Notes: generated by a model not told the origin, from the letters alone. Positions 1 to 9,088 are shown, numbered from the stretch's first letter. The stretch is 64,000 nucleotides of DNA from a bacterium Scap17 (GCA_013376735.1 VINJ01000001.1:3224001-3288000); one strand, 5' to 3'. Numbers and translations: made by a program.

Positions 1-1656
1 CTGGTAGGGGCCAGCCACATCGCCGCATGCCCAGATGTTCGGCTGCAGGGTCTGCAGCGACTCGGAGACATCGATGGTGCCGCGCTCGGACACCGCGATG
101 CCCAGCGCTTCCAGACCGAAGCCTTCGACGTTGGCTTCGCGCCCGATGGCCACCAGCAGCTCGTCGAACTCGATCCAGCTCTCCTCGCCGTCGGGAGAAC
201 TCACGACCAGATGGCGCATTGGCTGACTGTCCTTGTCCTTGAGCACCTCGATGCGCGTGGCGGTGGAATTGATGCGCAGATCGACGCCCTCACCAGCCAG
301 CTGCTCGTGCATCAGCGTGCTGACTTCCTCATCTTCACGCGGCATCACCCGTGGCGCACCCTCGATGATGGTGACGTGACTGCCCAGGCGCGCGAAGCTC
401 TGACCCAGCTCCATGCCGATCGGGCCGGAACCCAGCACGACCAGGCGCTTGGGCTGCACCCTGAGATCCCACAGATTGTCAGAGGTCAGCGGCGTGATCA
501 GCTCGATCCCGGGGATCGCAGGCACACGCGGACGAGCCCCGGTGGCGATCACCACATTGCGGGTGGTCAGCACACGCCCATCGACTTCCACTTCCCAGGG
601 CGTCCTGAGTCTGGCATTGCCGGTATGGACTTCCACGCCCAGGCTCTCGTAGCGCTCGATGCTGTCATGCGGTTCGACACTCTCGACCACGTCCTGCACA
701 TGGCCCATCACCTTGGCGAAATCGATTTCCGGCTCACTGGCGGTGATCCCGAAACGCTGGGACTGGCGAATTTCATGAGCCGCACGTCCGGCACGGATCA
801 ACGCCTTGGAGGGTACACAGCCGGTGTTGAGACAATCCCCCCCCATCTTGTGACGCTCGATCAGCGCGACACGTGCATTGACGGCGGAGGCGATATAGCT
901 GGTCACCAGCCCCGCGGAGCCTGCCCCGATCACGACCATGTCGTAGTCGAAGGTCTTCGGCTTGTCGAAGGCCGCCTGCTGCTTGCGCTTGCGCAGTACG
1001 CCGACGATCTTCTTGGCGATCAGCGGGAACAGGCCCAGCGCAGTGAAGGAGGCGATCAGCCCCGGCGAGAGGATGCCGGACAGCGACTCGAGCTGGCCCA
1101 GTTCACGCCCGGCATTCACGTAGATGGCGGTTCCGGCGAGCATGCCCAGCTGACTTGCCACGTAGAAGGTGACCACGCGCATGCGGGTCAGGCCCATCAC
1201 CAGATTGACGATGAAGAACGGGAAGACCGGTACCAGGCGCAGCGTGAACAGATAGAAACCACCCTCACGCTCGACGCCACGATTGAGGGATTCCAGCTGA
1301 CGGCGGAAGCGCTTCTCGATGCTCTCGCGCAGCAGAGTGCGGGAAATCAGGAAGGCCAGCGTCGCACCGATGGTGCTGGCGAAGGAGATCAGCAATAGCC
1401 CCCAGCCGAAGCCGAACAGCGCGCCCCCCAGCAGCGTCAGCAGTGCTGCCCCGGGCAGCGAGAGTGCCGCCATCGCCACGTAGACGACGAAGAAGGTGCC
1501 CGCGACCTTGTACGGCGATTCCGCGAACAACGCCTGGAATTCCGCCTGGCTGGCCTTGAGGCTCTGCAGGGTGAAGTAGTCCTGTGCCCCGCTGGCAAAG
1601 AACACCACGATGGCAGCGACGATGGCGCCTAGAAGCAGTAACTTGCGTTTATTCAC
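1..1656 (-). CDS. VTT (DedA-like) membrane domain fused to FAD-dependent pyridine nucleotide-disulfide oxidoreductase, 3' end outside window
   Basis: The N-terminal ~200 residues are hydrophobic and match the SNARE-associated/VTT (TVP38/DedA) type, with a glycine-rich segment around residues 55-100. From about residue 235 a Rossmann FAD-binding motif (VVIGAGSAG) begins, followed near residue 270 by the redox-active disulfide CLNTGC of the mercuric reductase/dihydrolipoamide dehydrogenase superfamily. A second NAD(P)-binding motif (VVLGSGPIGMELG) follows. The window edge removes the dimerisation domain, perhaps 150 residues. The start is GTG 1656, because an AAAAGGAAA ribosome site lies just upstream and no better ATG is in frame. 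Fusions of this architecture are known in proteobacteria and cyanobacteria. The substrate is not established: no N-terminal mercury-binding domain is seen, so mercuric reductase activity is not implied. It is divergent from msrA, which fits a thiol/redox role but does not prove it. Confidence 0.88.
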   Translation of the reverse strand, partial: MNKRKLLLLGAIVAAIVVFFASGAQDYFTLQSLKASQAEFQALFAESPYKVAGTFFVVYVAMAALSLPGAALLTLLGGALFGFGWGLLLISFASTIGATLAFLISRTLLRESIEKRFRRQLESLNRGVEREGGFYLFTLRLVPVFPFFIVNLVMGLTRMRVVTFYVASQLGMLAGTAIYVNAGRELGQLESLSGILSPGLIASFTALGLFPLIAKKIVGVLRKRKQQAAFDKPKTFDYDMVVIGAGSAGLVTSYIASAVNARVALIERHKMGGDCLNTGCVPSKALIRAGRAAHEIRQSQRFGITASEPEIDFAKVMGHVQDVVESVEPHDSIERYESLGVEVHTGNARLRTPWEVEVDGRVLTTRNVVIATGARPRVPAIPGIELITPLTSDNLWDLRVQPKRLVVLGSGPIGMELGQSFARLGSHVTIIEGAPRVMPREDEEVSTLMHEQLAGEGVDLRINSTATRIEVLKDKDSQPMRHLVVSSPDGEESWIEFDELLVAIGREANVEGFGLEALGIAVSERGTIDVSESLQTLQPNIWACGDVAGPYQ

Positions 1657-1953
1657 TGGCGATTTCCTTTTCGATTCCTGCCGTCATGGGCATGTCATTG
1701 GGAGGTACCGTGTCCTTACGAGGCATGTCGCTGACTGGATGCACTGATTCGCGTAGCGGGGTGAATGGCTGTGGCTTGATCACGACAACGGTAACGTTTC
1801 ATTCTGCATGTTCGCATCCATCCCACGTTTATTCGCGTAGAACCCTGATACAGGCAGTGAGTGAATGGCAAGGCCAGCCACCTCGCAGCCCACCGGGACA
1901 TGGAGATTTCCATGTTCTCACTTCGAAGGAATGACGCCTTTCCCGGAGACACC
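1657..1953. other. Divergent intergenic region, oxidoreductase / msrA
   Basis: These 297 bases separate two divergently transcribed genes and must hold both promoters. I could not identify a convincing -35/-10 pair. A short phrase (attcgcgtag) occurs twice, about 80 bases apart. In-frame upstream starts for msrA (GTG 1861 and later ATGs) are not favoured because they would put about 31 residues before a good signal peptide. Confidence 0.4.
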
Positions 1954-2631
1954 ATGACCCGATACACGCGAATCCCCTTCCCAGCGCTCAGACGCCTCAC
2001 GCCACTGGCAAGCCTGCTCGGCGGCCTGCTGATTGTCGGCCACGCCAATGCCTTCGACCCGGAAACGGCGCCCAAGGGCGTCGCCGAGGGTGTCGCCCAG
2101 GGCCAGGAAGTCGCCATCTTCGCCGGTGGCTGCTTCTGGTGCATGGAGGGACCCTTCGACAAGCTGGACGGTGTGATCTCGACCACCTCCGGCTATACCG
2201 CCGGCGAACAGGACAATCCGACCTACAAGCAGGTCTCCTCGGGCAGCACCGGGCACACCGAAGCGGTCAAGGTGGTGTACGAGCCGGAAAAGGTCAGCTA
2301 CGACACCCTGCTGGATGTCTTCTGGCACAACATCGACCCGGTCGCGGTGGATCGCCAGTTCTGTGATGCCGGCACCCAGTACCGCAGCGGCATCTACCCC
2401 CTCGATGAGGCCCAGCGTGACGCCGCCGAGGCCAGTCGCGAGGCGCTGAAAGACAGATTCCCCGAAGGCATCGCCACCGAGATCGAGGCGGCAGGCCCCT
2501 GGTATGCGGCCGAGGACTACCATCAGGACTTCTACAAGAAGAACCCGGTGCGCTATCGCTTCTACCGCGCCGGCTGTGGCCGCGATGACCGTCTGGAAGA
2601 GATCTGGGGTGACGACGCCCCCGCGCACTGA
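1954..2631 (+). CDS. msrA: Peptide-methionine (S)-S-oxide reductase MsrA, exported form
   Basis: This enzyme reduces the S-epimer of methionine sulfoxide in proteins. The catalytic motif GCFWC is present with the active cysteine near residue 60, followed by conserved TTSGYTAG and the VDRQFCDAGTQYRSGIY block typical of MsrA. The first ~32 residues carry a basic start, a hydrophobic core and an AxA-like cleavage site (GHANA), so export to the periplasm is likely. This differs from cytosolic MsrA of E. coli. ATG 1954 is chosen because GGAG sits at the right distance upstream and because it gives a clean signal peptide. The rest of the methionine repair pair, msrB, is 43 kb away at 45254 and has no signal peptide. 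The gene ends just before a strong hairpin terminator. Confidence 0.93.
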   Translation: MTRYTRIPFPALRRLTPLASLLGGLLIVGHANAFDPETAPKGVAEGVAQGQEVAIFAGGCFWCMEGPFDKLDGVISTTSGYTAGEQDNPTYKQVSSGSTGHTEAVKVVYEPEKVSYDTLLDVFWHNIDPVAVDRQFCDAGTQYRSGIYPLDEAQRDAAEASREALKDRFPEGIATEIEAAGPWYAAEDYHQDFYKKNPVRYRFYRAGCGRDDRLEEIWGDDAPAH

Positions 2632-2652
2632 TTCCGCCCTCCAGGCCCTCTG

Positions 2653-2690
2653 AACGACAACGGCTCGCCATCTGGCGAGCCGTTGTCGTT
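2653..2690. terminator. Bidirectional hairpin terminator between msrA and MFS gene
   Basis: A perfect 18-bp inverted repeat (2653-2670 with 2673-2690) has a two-base spacer. It lies between the convergent ends of msrA and the MFS gene and ends in TT on either strand, so it can serve both. Confidence 0.85.
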
Positions 2691-2716
2691 TGCGTGCTCT
2701 GCTGTCTGAGCTGATC

Positions 2717-4042
2717 TCAGTCTCGATACTGCGTGGCGGCCCGGCGCCAGCACAGGGTCGCCAGCGCGAAGGTCACCGCCAGCACCATTACGCTGGCGGC
2801 CACCACCCCGGGCCATCCGGCAGCCTGCCAGAAGGGTTCCAGCCAGAAGCCACCGAGACTCGCGCCCAGATAGTAGGCAGTCAGATACAGTGCACTGGCA
2901 CTGGCCCGCGCGCCTTCGGCATTGCGTCCGACCCAGGCCGAGGCGGTGGCATGCGCGAGGAAGAAGCCGAAGGCATTCAGGCTCAGGCCGATCAGCATGC
3001 CGATCAGCGAATGGCTCAGCGTCAGCAGCGTGCCAAGCACCACGATGCCGGTGCCCAGCATCATGGTCAATGCCTGACCGCGTCGCTGAGCGATCGCCAG
3101 CGCGGCCTCGCCGTCCTCAGGCGCGGCCCCCGACACCAGACGCCGTGCCAGCCGGCCAGACTGGGAGGCGCCGAAGGTGCCTGCCAGATAGGTCAGGAAC
3201 AACAGCCCCAGCCATTGACTGCTGAGTGACCAGGGCGCCTCACTCAGTCGGAATGTCATGTAGCTGTAGAGATTGACGAAGATGAAGAAATTCAGCCCGC
3301 CGAGCAGGAATACCGGCCACAGACGGGGGTTGCGAAGATGACGCCCCAGGCCTGCCAGCATGCTTCTCAGCTTGAGCGGCTGGGCGACGAAGCGTCTCTG
3401 GCGCGGCAGCAGCTGCCATAACGCCCCCAGCACCAGCAGGCTGACACCGCCGATGGCGGCAAAGCTGGCCTGCCAGCCCCAATGCTCCGCAATCACGCCC
3501 CCCGCGACCCGCCCGGAGATGCCGCCCAGTGAATTGGCGCTGATATAGAGCCCTACCGCCACCATCAAGGCGGGTTGCTCCATCTCGTCACTCATGTACG
3601 CCACTGCCACCGCCGGCAGGCCGCCGAGCAGAAAGCCCTGCAGCGCGCGCACCGCCAGCAGCGACCAGAAGCCCTCGGCGAACAGGGCCAGCCCTGAACA
3701 GGCCACCCCGCCGGCCAGGGTCCACAGCAGGATATGCCGCCGCCCAAGCGCATCGGACAGCGGACCGAACACCAGCAATGCGAGAGCCAGCGTCAGGGTG
3801 CTTACCGACAGGGACAGACTCGCCTGCAGCGAGCTCAGGCCCAGATCCGTCGCCAGCAGCGGCAGCAGCGGTTGCACCAGATAGAGGTTGATGAAGACCA
3901 CGAAGGAGCCCAGGCACAGCGCCTGGGTCATGCGCCGCCAGTCACGCCCGCGCGCCTTGAGCGGCTCGGGCAGCTCTGTCTGTGCGGCGGAGAACGAGGT
4001 GTCGGAATCGGGGGAAGAAGACACGGAAAGCGATGAAGCCAT
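2717..4042 (-). CDS. MFS transporter, YnfM-like
   Basis: A 441-residue major facilitator superfamily protein with about 12 hydrophobic segments in the inner membrane. The loop 2-3 motif GPLSDALGRR and the preceding phrase LVQPLLPLLATDLGLSS resemble E. coli YnfM-type exporters, members of a drug/sugar efflux branch. The substrate cannot be read from sequence. The start ATG 4042 (MASSLSVSS) is preferred, with a modest AGGT site upstream. Earlier in-frame ATGs at 4150 and 4120 would add an unhydrophobic leader and push into the shared promoter. The LysR regulator at 4291 is divergently transcribed, a common arrangement where the regulator controls its neighbour. Confidence 0.87.
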   Translation of the reverse strand: MASSLSVSSSPDSDTSFSAAQTELPEPLKARGRDWRRMTQALCLGSFVVFINLYLVQPLLPLLATDLGLSSLQASLSLSVSTLTLALALLVFGPLSDALGRRHILLWTLAGGVACSGLALFAEGFWSLLAVRALQGFLLGGLPAVAVAYMSDEMEQPALMVAVGLYISANSLGGISGRVAGGVIAEHWGWQASFAAIGGVSLLVLGALWQLLPRQRRFVAQPLKLRSMLAGLGRHLRNPRLWPVFLLGGLNFFIFVNLYSYMTFRLSEAPWSLSSQWLGLLFLTYLAGTFGASQSGRLARRLVSGAAPEDGEAALAIAQRRGQALTMMLGTGIVVLGTLLTLSHSLIGMLIGLSLNAFGFFLAHATASAWVGRNAEGARASASALYLTAYYLGASLGGFWLEPFWQAAGWPGVVAASVMVLAVTFALATLCWRRAATQYRD

Positions 4043-4290
4043 CAGGTACCTGCACTCAATCAAGCATGGGGATGGCGCCAGTCTGCGCCGCGCGCCCGCA
4101 TCAGTAAAATAGCTCGACATGATGATGACCATCAGCAAAGCTGATGGCAATCATCACAGCATGCTGAGGCAAGCGACGCCCCTTCCCCGCGAGCCAACGA
4201 CAGTATTCGCCCTGCCAGCCGATCGTGGCGAAAGTCGGTCGTGATGAAGGCCAGTCGCAACGAAGCAGTGACAACGAAAAGGACTCAGTG

Positions 4291-5265
4291 ATGAAACTGC
4301 CCTTTGATCTACGTGCCCTGGAGATTTTCGTCAGTGTCGTCGAGCATCAGAGCTTCACGTCCGCCGCTCAAACCCTCAGCCTGGCCCAGTCAGCAGTCAG
4401 CCAGTCGATCGCCGGGCTCGAAAGCCGACTGGGCACGCAGCTGCTGGTCAGAGGCTCACGCGGTCTGCGCCTGACACCGGCCGGCGACACGCTGCTCGAA
4501 CATGCCCGGCCCATGCTGCAACAGGCACAGCGCGCGGCACTGGCGATGGCCGAGCTCGAGGGGCTGGTCAAGGGCGAGGTGCGCATCGGCGTCTCCTCGA
4601 TGCTCGGCTCCTACTACTTCCCGCCCCTGCTGATGGCGTTCAAGGCACGCTACCCCGACATCAAGCTCAGCGTGATCGAGGGCGGTACCCTGAGCCTGCG
4701 CCGGATGATCGACAATGCCGAGCTGGACCTGGGCGTCATCGTCGAGGATCAACTCGGCACCGATACCCACGGCCTGATCCGGCGCCACTTCCTGAGTGAG
4801 GAAATGGTGGTCTGCCTGGCGAACGATCATCCGCTGGCCGCCCGCACGCAGATCAGTGTCGAGGAGTTCTTCGCCGAGGAGCTGGTGGTCTTCAAGCGCG
4901 GCTACTTCCATCGCGATTTCATCGAGCGCCTGGCCAGTCAGCATGGACTCGCGCCGAGCATCGCCTTCGAATCGAACCTGATCGCCCTCAACAAGGCGAT
5001 CGTCGCGCGTGGCTTCGGGATCACCACCTTCCTCAAGCGTGTGGTCGAGGATGACCGTGAAGAGAACAACCTGACCGCCGTCTCCTTCGATGAGCCCGCC
5101 TGGCTTGAGCTGTCACTCGCCTGGCGCCGCGAGCGCGGCCTGTCGCGTGCCGAGCAGGCGCTGGTCGATTTCGTCATTGAACACTCTGCGGCCGGGAGGC
5201 CCACCCCGGATGCCTTGAGCGCTGAGGGTCAGGCTGACAGCGCTACGCTGGACTCTCCTTCCTGA
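4291..5265 (+). CDS. LysR-family transcriptional regulator (divergent from MFS gene)
   Basis: The 324-residue protein starts with a helix-turn-helix (residues ~5-65, FVSVVEHQSFTSAAQTLSLAQSAVSQSIAGLE) and continues with a periplasmic-binding-protein-like effector domain (GEVRIGVSSMLGSYYFPPLL onwards). It resembles CysB/CbbR-like LysR activators but no specific orthologue is recognised. ATG 4291 is supported by an AAAAGGA site eight bases upstream. The in-frame start at 4225 would add 22 unconserved residues. The gene shares a 248-bp divergent promoter region with the MFS transporter and probably controls it; this is inference from arrangement only. Confidence 0.92.
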   Translation: MKLPFDLRALEIFVSVVEHQSFTSAAQTLSLAQSAVSQSIAGLESRLGTQLLVRGSRGLRLTPAGDTLLEHARPMLQQAQRAALAMAELEGLVKGEVRIGVSSMLGSYYFPPLLMAFKARYPDIKLSVIEGGTLSLRRMIDNAELDLGVIVEDQLGTDTHGLIRRHFLSEEMVVCLANDHPLAARTQISVEEFFAEELVVFKRGYFHRDFIERLASQHGLAPSIAFESNLIALNKAIVARGFGITTFLKRVVEDDREENNLTAVSFDEPAWLELSLAWRRERGLSRAEQALVDFVIEHSAAGRPTPDALSAEGQADSATLDSPS

Positions 5266-5296
5266 ACAGTGGCTGACATGTTCCCGGGCTCAGAAA

Positions 5297-5328
5297 CGAC
5301 ATCACCCGGCCAGGGCCGGGTGATGTCG
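5297..5328. terminator. Hairpin terminator after LysR gene
   Basis: A 15-bp perfect inverted repeat (5297-5311 with 5314-5328) directly follows the LysR stop at 5265. No immediate T-run follows on the plus strand; the next 70 bases are a T-rich tandem repeat. It sits between convergent genes and could act on both strands. Confidence 0.7.
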
Positions 5329-5336
5329 AAGAGGTT

Positions 5337-5400
5337 CTTGTCCCTTCAAGTGCTTGTCTCTTCAAGGGCTTGTCTGTTTCAGCGCTTGTTTTTTTCAGTG
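5337..5400. repeat. Four tandem 16-bp units
   Basis: Four head-to-tail 16-bp units each begin with CTTGT (5337, 5353, 5369, 5385). The middle two differ at only a few positions and the last carries a run of seven T. The array lies between the LysR terminator and the 3' end of the NlpC/P60 gene. Confidence 0.85.
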
Positions 5401-5415
5401 CCAAGCGTGATCGCC

Positions 5416-6015
5416 TCACTGGCTGCGCATGGCCAGCTTCATCTGCATGGCCTCATGGGGCATCGGGCGACGCGACTGCCAGTAGTGTCTGGACCAGTAG
5501 ACGTTGTCGAGCCGCGACAGCTTCACGCCACGCGAGGTGGAGGCGTGCAGGAAGTAGCCGTTGCCGACGTAGACCCCCACATGGTTGTAGCGACGCGAGG
5601 GACGGAAGAAGACCAGATCACCCGGCTTGAGCTGCGACTTGTCGATACGCTTGCCACGCTTCACCTGGTCGGTGGTGGTGCGCGGCAGATCGATGCCGAA
5701 GCCATCACTGAAGACATGCTGCATCAGGGCGGAGCAATCGATGCCGCGGGAGTTGGTTCCTCCCAGACGATAGGGCGTCCCGGCCCAGCGGTCATGCTCT
5801 TCCAGCAGGACATCGCGGATGCTCGGCCCTGACATGGCGTAGTCCTGCGACTCGGCGGCCGGCTGGGACGCGGACTGGCGATAGCGCTTGAGCTTCGGCA
5901 GTTCCGGCAGGTCCACATCGTAGTAGGCCACATCATTGGACGGTGTTGAGTGACTGGCACAGCCTGCCACACCCAGTGGCAGGATCAGAAAACAGCATAA
6001 TAACGCGTGGCGCAT
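5416..6015 (-). CDS. NlpC/P60-family lipoprotein, MepS/NlpC-like peptidoglycan endopeptidase
   Basis: The 199-residue product starts with a lipoprotein signal peptide whose lipobox VAGC puts the lipidated cysteine at residue 19. From about residue 68 it is an NlpC/P60 cysteine peptidase: the catalytic Cys94 in GIDCSA, and histidines in YNHVGVYVG (about residue 146) and FLHAST (about 158), complete the triad. Such enzymes cut the D-Glu/mDAP-type bond in stem peptides or cross-links and are anchored in the envelope. The length and layout match MepS (Spr) and NlpC, but I cannot say which. The start is ATG 6015; the longer in-frame ORF lacks a signal peptide. There is no obvious operon partner. 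Confidence 0.92.
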   Translation of the reverse strand: MRHALLCCFLILPLGVAGCASHSTPSNDVAYYDVDLPELPKLKRYRQSASQPAAESQDYAMSGPSIRDVLLEEHDRWAGTPYRLGGTNSRGIDCSALMQHVFSDGFGIDLPRTTTDQVKRGKRIDKSQLKPGDLVFFRPSRRYNHVGVYVGNGYFLHASTSRGVKLSRLDNVYWSRHYWQSRRPMPHEAMQMKLAMRSQ

Positions 6016-6327
6016 CCAGCATTCCTCGTCGTGGGCCCGGCGCTGGAAGGGTGAAGGTGAGCAGCGCTTGCGGACGGCGATAACCATTGATGCATGACGA
6101 TGATCGTTGATCGATCAGGGATAAGACGGTGACTATCTGACGAGGTGGGCCGGATCAGGCAGCAGCACACCTTGCAACACGATGACGACAGTCAGATGAC
6201 AAACCCAAGTCGTTCGCAGGATAGTAGTTCATGTCTCCGCAAACCGTATGCCATTGCCGCACAAGTTAGACCAAAGCATCAGAGAAAGTGCCCCCCTGCC
6301 GCTCACCCGACCTGAATTGAATCCCGC
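6016..6327. other. Intergenic region without a recognised gene
   Basis: These 312 bases lie between two minus-strand genes, so they should contain the NlpC/P60 promoter and the end of the DUF1266 transcript. I see no clear terminator hairpin or RNA gene. A GATGATCGTTGATCGATCA stretch near 6096-6116 contains overlapping GATC/CGATC elements and could be a protein site. Confidence 0.35.
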
Positions 6328-8967
6328 TCAGTGCAACGTGCGAGCGTCTCCGCTCAGCACATCCAGATGCAGCGCAGGCCAATGCCCCGGGCGCGCGCCC
6401 GGGAAATCGAGACTCGACCAGGCACCGGCCAGCGGTGGCGCCGCCGTCAGCCACTGGATGAGCGCATCGCGGAAGCCGCGCAGGAAGCTGTCACGCTGGT
6501 CGGTATCGCCCATGAAGAAGGCATAGCCGGCGAACAGTCCCCGGGCATATTCCTTCCAGCTGCCGTAGTGGTCGCGCGCCATCGCATAGGCGCTGTCCAG
6601 ATAGGCAGTGAAGGTCGCATCGTCCAGCCAGCCCAGCTGTCGCCCGGCAATCGCGAGGTCCACCATCTGGGCGATGTCCCACGCCGCCATGTCCAGCTCG
6701 TTGCAGCGCGCCTCGTTGTCCCTGACGCGACGCAGACGGTCCAGATGCACCTGCTCATCATCGCCGCGCTCGGCGCTTTCCAGCACGTCGATCTCATTGT
6801 CGAGACGGGCGCGATTGAGGGTGTAGGGGCCGTAATTGATCTGGTATTCGTCCCGATCACCGGCATCGCGCAGGAAGTCGAGGAAGCCCTTGAGCGCCTC
6901 GGCGTTGGCGAGACCGTAATGACCTTCGAGCCAACCGCTGAGTTCCTCGACGCCCCGCCCGTACTCGTCCATCGGCTCGCCCCAGCACGGCGTATTGAGC
7001 GGGCCGCTCAGCGCCAGCGCCGTGAAGCGATCCAGACTCGGGCGCAGCCCCGGCTCCTGCCAGTCGCTGGCGCGCCAGTCGAGCCAATGGAACAGGCTGC
7101 CGGGGTCATCGAGATGCCAGCGGATCTCGTTGACCAGCGGATGGTCCTCGAGTTCCGGCACCGCGGACTCCCACACCGCCCAGGCTTCCAGCAGACGCGT
7201 GGCGTCCGGATAGTAGCGGCACAGGGCACTGCGCAGACGCTCGGCACACTGGGCCAGCTCATCGGCGGGGAAATCACCGCTGTCCTGCACCATCAGCAGA
7301 TAGAAGGCGTACTTCTCGGCCATCACCACACTGGCAGGATAGCGATGACAGACGGCCAGCCGCTGACGGCGTTCCAGCTCGACGGCATCGGCACGTCCGA
7401 AGGGCGTCTGGGCATCGGGCAAGGCACCACGCGCGGCATCGGCGGCCAACTGATTGAGATGATGCGCCTGCGCCGGCAGCCAGAAGCGTGCCATGCCCTG
7501 CACGCCATCGCGGGTGTCCAGCGCCAGCGTCTCATTGAGATATTGGCGTGCCTCTTCGCGGCGCGCCGTATCGACCTCGGCGACAAGCCCCTGACGATAG
7601 AGCAGGTCCGGCTCGCGGATACTGGCGATGGCCAGCACCCAGTGGCGACTGTCATTGCGCCACGCACGAATCGCCGCTCGGCAGCGCTCACGCTGGGCGG
7701 CAGGCAGCAGCGCATGCAGCTCGCAACGCAGCGGCGTCAGTGGCGACGCCATCAACGGACGCCAGTCACTCTCGGTGTCGCGGGTCAGATCGACACCCTC
7801 GAACAGACTGCGACCGCGCTGATAGGCGCGAGCCACGCCCTGCCAATCGGCATAGCGACGCACCAGCAGGTCGATGCCGTGGGCGGCGAAGTCCTCGCCC
7901 TCCTCACGACTCAGCCAGCCGGCACATAGCCCGGCAAAGGCGAGATCGACCAGACGCAGCCAGTCCCAGGCGGCGAATTCCAGTGGCTCCCCACGATCGA
8001 GATACTGCAGCAGCAGCTCGCCGTAGGCCGCGGGTGACGGGGGCTTTTCCAGCCCGCCATCGGCGACGTCGATGCTGGAGGAGGCATGCGCGGGGGGGCC
8101 CTTGCGCCCTGCCGACTTGCGTTCGGCCTCTTCCTGAGCCGCGTCCGCTTCCAGCTCATCCAGCCACTTGGCACGCTCGCTGTCGCTGGCCGTCATCAGG
8201 CGTGCGCTGTCGATATCCCAGCCATAGCGATGCCCCTGGGAGGCCAGCCACAGCAACAGTCGAATCAGCTCATCACGCCCGGTGATCGCCCAGGTCTCGG
8301 CCAGCCAGCGCGTGACGTCCGGCCAGTGCGCCGCGGCGTCAAAACCGCTGACACCGTCTTCGTGCGGGCCGCTGTCATCGGTGGTCAATGTCCGACCGCC
8401 GAGCCACGGCGAGAAGATGGCGCGCGCCATCCAGACCCGGTCGCGCTCACCCTGAGGCCAGAGCTGCGTAACCGCCACCGGAGGCTGTGCCTCCAGCGCC
8501 TCCAGCAGACGTGGCCAGGTGACGCCGGCGTCTTCGTGCTCCAACTGGGACAGCGCGAGGCTGGCCTCGAAGAAGCCATCATCGCCTCGCGTCCAGCCCG
8601 CATCGCTGCGCGAATGGGCCAGGGCCTTGAGCCAGTCATCCAGCGAGGTGAAACGCCCGCCAATCGCCGTGAGTAGACGTATCAGCCAGGCACGCGTGCG
8701 CGCCTCTGACAGCCAGCCGGCGGTACGTGCCAGCGCCAGCAATTCCAACGCCTCCAGCTGGTGCAGCGGGTCCGGGGTATCATGGGGGAAAGCCTCCAGC
8801 AGACGCCATCCCAACTCCCCCGCATCCGGGACTTCCTGGGCCTTCAGACGCGCGCACGCCTGGGCCGGTGTCCACACCGTTTCCGGCGCAGCACTGAAAC
8901 CCCAACCGCACAACACCAGCTGTTGCCCCCACCAGGCACTCAGGGGTTCGACCAAGGCACACCTCAC
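6328..8967 (-). CDS. Large protein with two or three DUF1266 (YbeR/YbeU-like) units, unknown function
   Basis: The 879-residue, tryptophan-rich, soluble-looking protein has no signal peptide or membrane segment. Two regions fit the DUF1266 pattern, each with a 'WxI.gRdEL...L..L...GhR' helix pair and then an 'aWD..R.vdLa..G...GwL.eee......a..L...Y.dW......Y..G...F' block. They are roughly residues 215-385 and 690-845. The N-terminal 35-110 looks like a degenerate third copy. The middle (about 400-690) has no family I can name. E. coli DUF1266 proteins YbeR and YbeU are about 235 residues, so this one is unusually long. The start is GTG 8967, with only a weak upstream site, so the true start is uncertain. 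The gene stands alone. The function is unknown. Confidence 0.78.
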   Translation of the reverse strand: MRCALVEPLSAWWGQQLVLCGWGFSAAPETVWTPAQACARLKAQEVPDAGELGWRLLEAFPHDTPDPLHQLEALELLALARTAGWLSEARTRAWLIRLLTAIGGRFTSLDDWLKALAHSRSDAGWTRGDDGFFEASLALSQLEHEDAGVTWPRLLEALEAQPPVAVTQLWPQGERDRVWMARAIFSPWLGGRTLTTDDSGPHEDGVSGFDAAAHWPDVTRWLAETWAITGRDELIRLLLWLASQGHRYGWDIDSARLMTASDSERAKWLDELEADAAQEEAERKSAGRKGPPAHASSSIDVADGGLEKPPSPAAYGELLLQYLDRGEPLEFAAWDWLRLVDLAFAGLCAGWLSREEGEDFAAHGIDLLVRRYADWQGVARAYQRGRSLFEGVDLTRDTESDWRPLMASPLTPLRCELHALLPAAQRERCRAAIRAWRNDSRHWVLAIASIREPDLLYRQGLVAEVDTARREEARQYLNETLALDTRDGVQGMARFWLPAQAHHLNQLAADAARGALPDAQTPFGRADAVELERRQRLAVCHRYPASVVMAEKYAFYLLMVQDSGDFPADELAQCAERLRSALCRYYPDATRLLEAWAVWESAVPELEDHPLVNEIRWHLDDPGSLFHWLDWRASDWQEPGLRPSLDRFTALALSGPLNTPCWGEPMDEYGRGVEELSGWLEGHYGLANAEALKGFLDFLRDAGDRDEYQINYGPYTLNRARLDNEIDVLESAERGDDEQVHLDRLRRVRDNEARCNELDMAAWDIAQMVDLAIAGRQLGWLDDATFTAYLDSAYAMARDHYGSWKEYARGLFAGYAFFMGDTDQRDSFLRGFRDALIQWLTAAPPLAGAWSSLDFPGARPGHWPALHLDVLSGDARTLH

Positions 8968-9088
8968 GACTCGATAGGATTCGACTGACGCAACACTTGC
9001 GACCGGGCAACTCGCAACCGGCGGCGCATAGTGTAACGGAAAGGGGCTTGCGGCGATGCCCCTCGCGCAGGATAGCGAGCACGGACAA

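Noticed and set aside
211-1398. 395-codon plus-strand open frame
   Set aside because: It is antisense to the VTT/oxidoreductase gene, whose minus-strand frame shows clear FAD-binding and CLNTGC motifs. The plus frame has no family features.
1-1656. Mercuric reductase merA
   Set aside because: It has the disulfide reductase core but no N-terminal mercury-binding domain, no mer genes nearby, and the C-terminal region where the second cysteine pair would lie is outside the window.
2717-5265. Horizontally acquired MFS/LysR pair
   Set aside because: Base composition looks like the rest of the window and no mobile-element signs flank it.
5337-5400. CRISPR-like or REP array
   Set aside because: Units are contiguous 16-bp repeats without spacers or palindromic structure.
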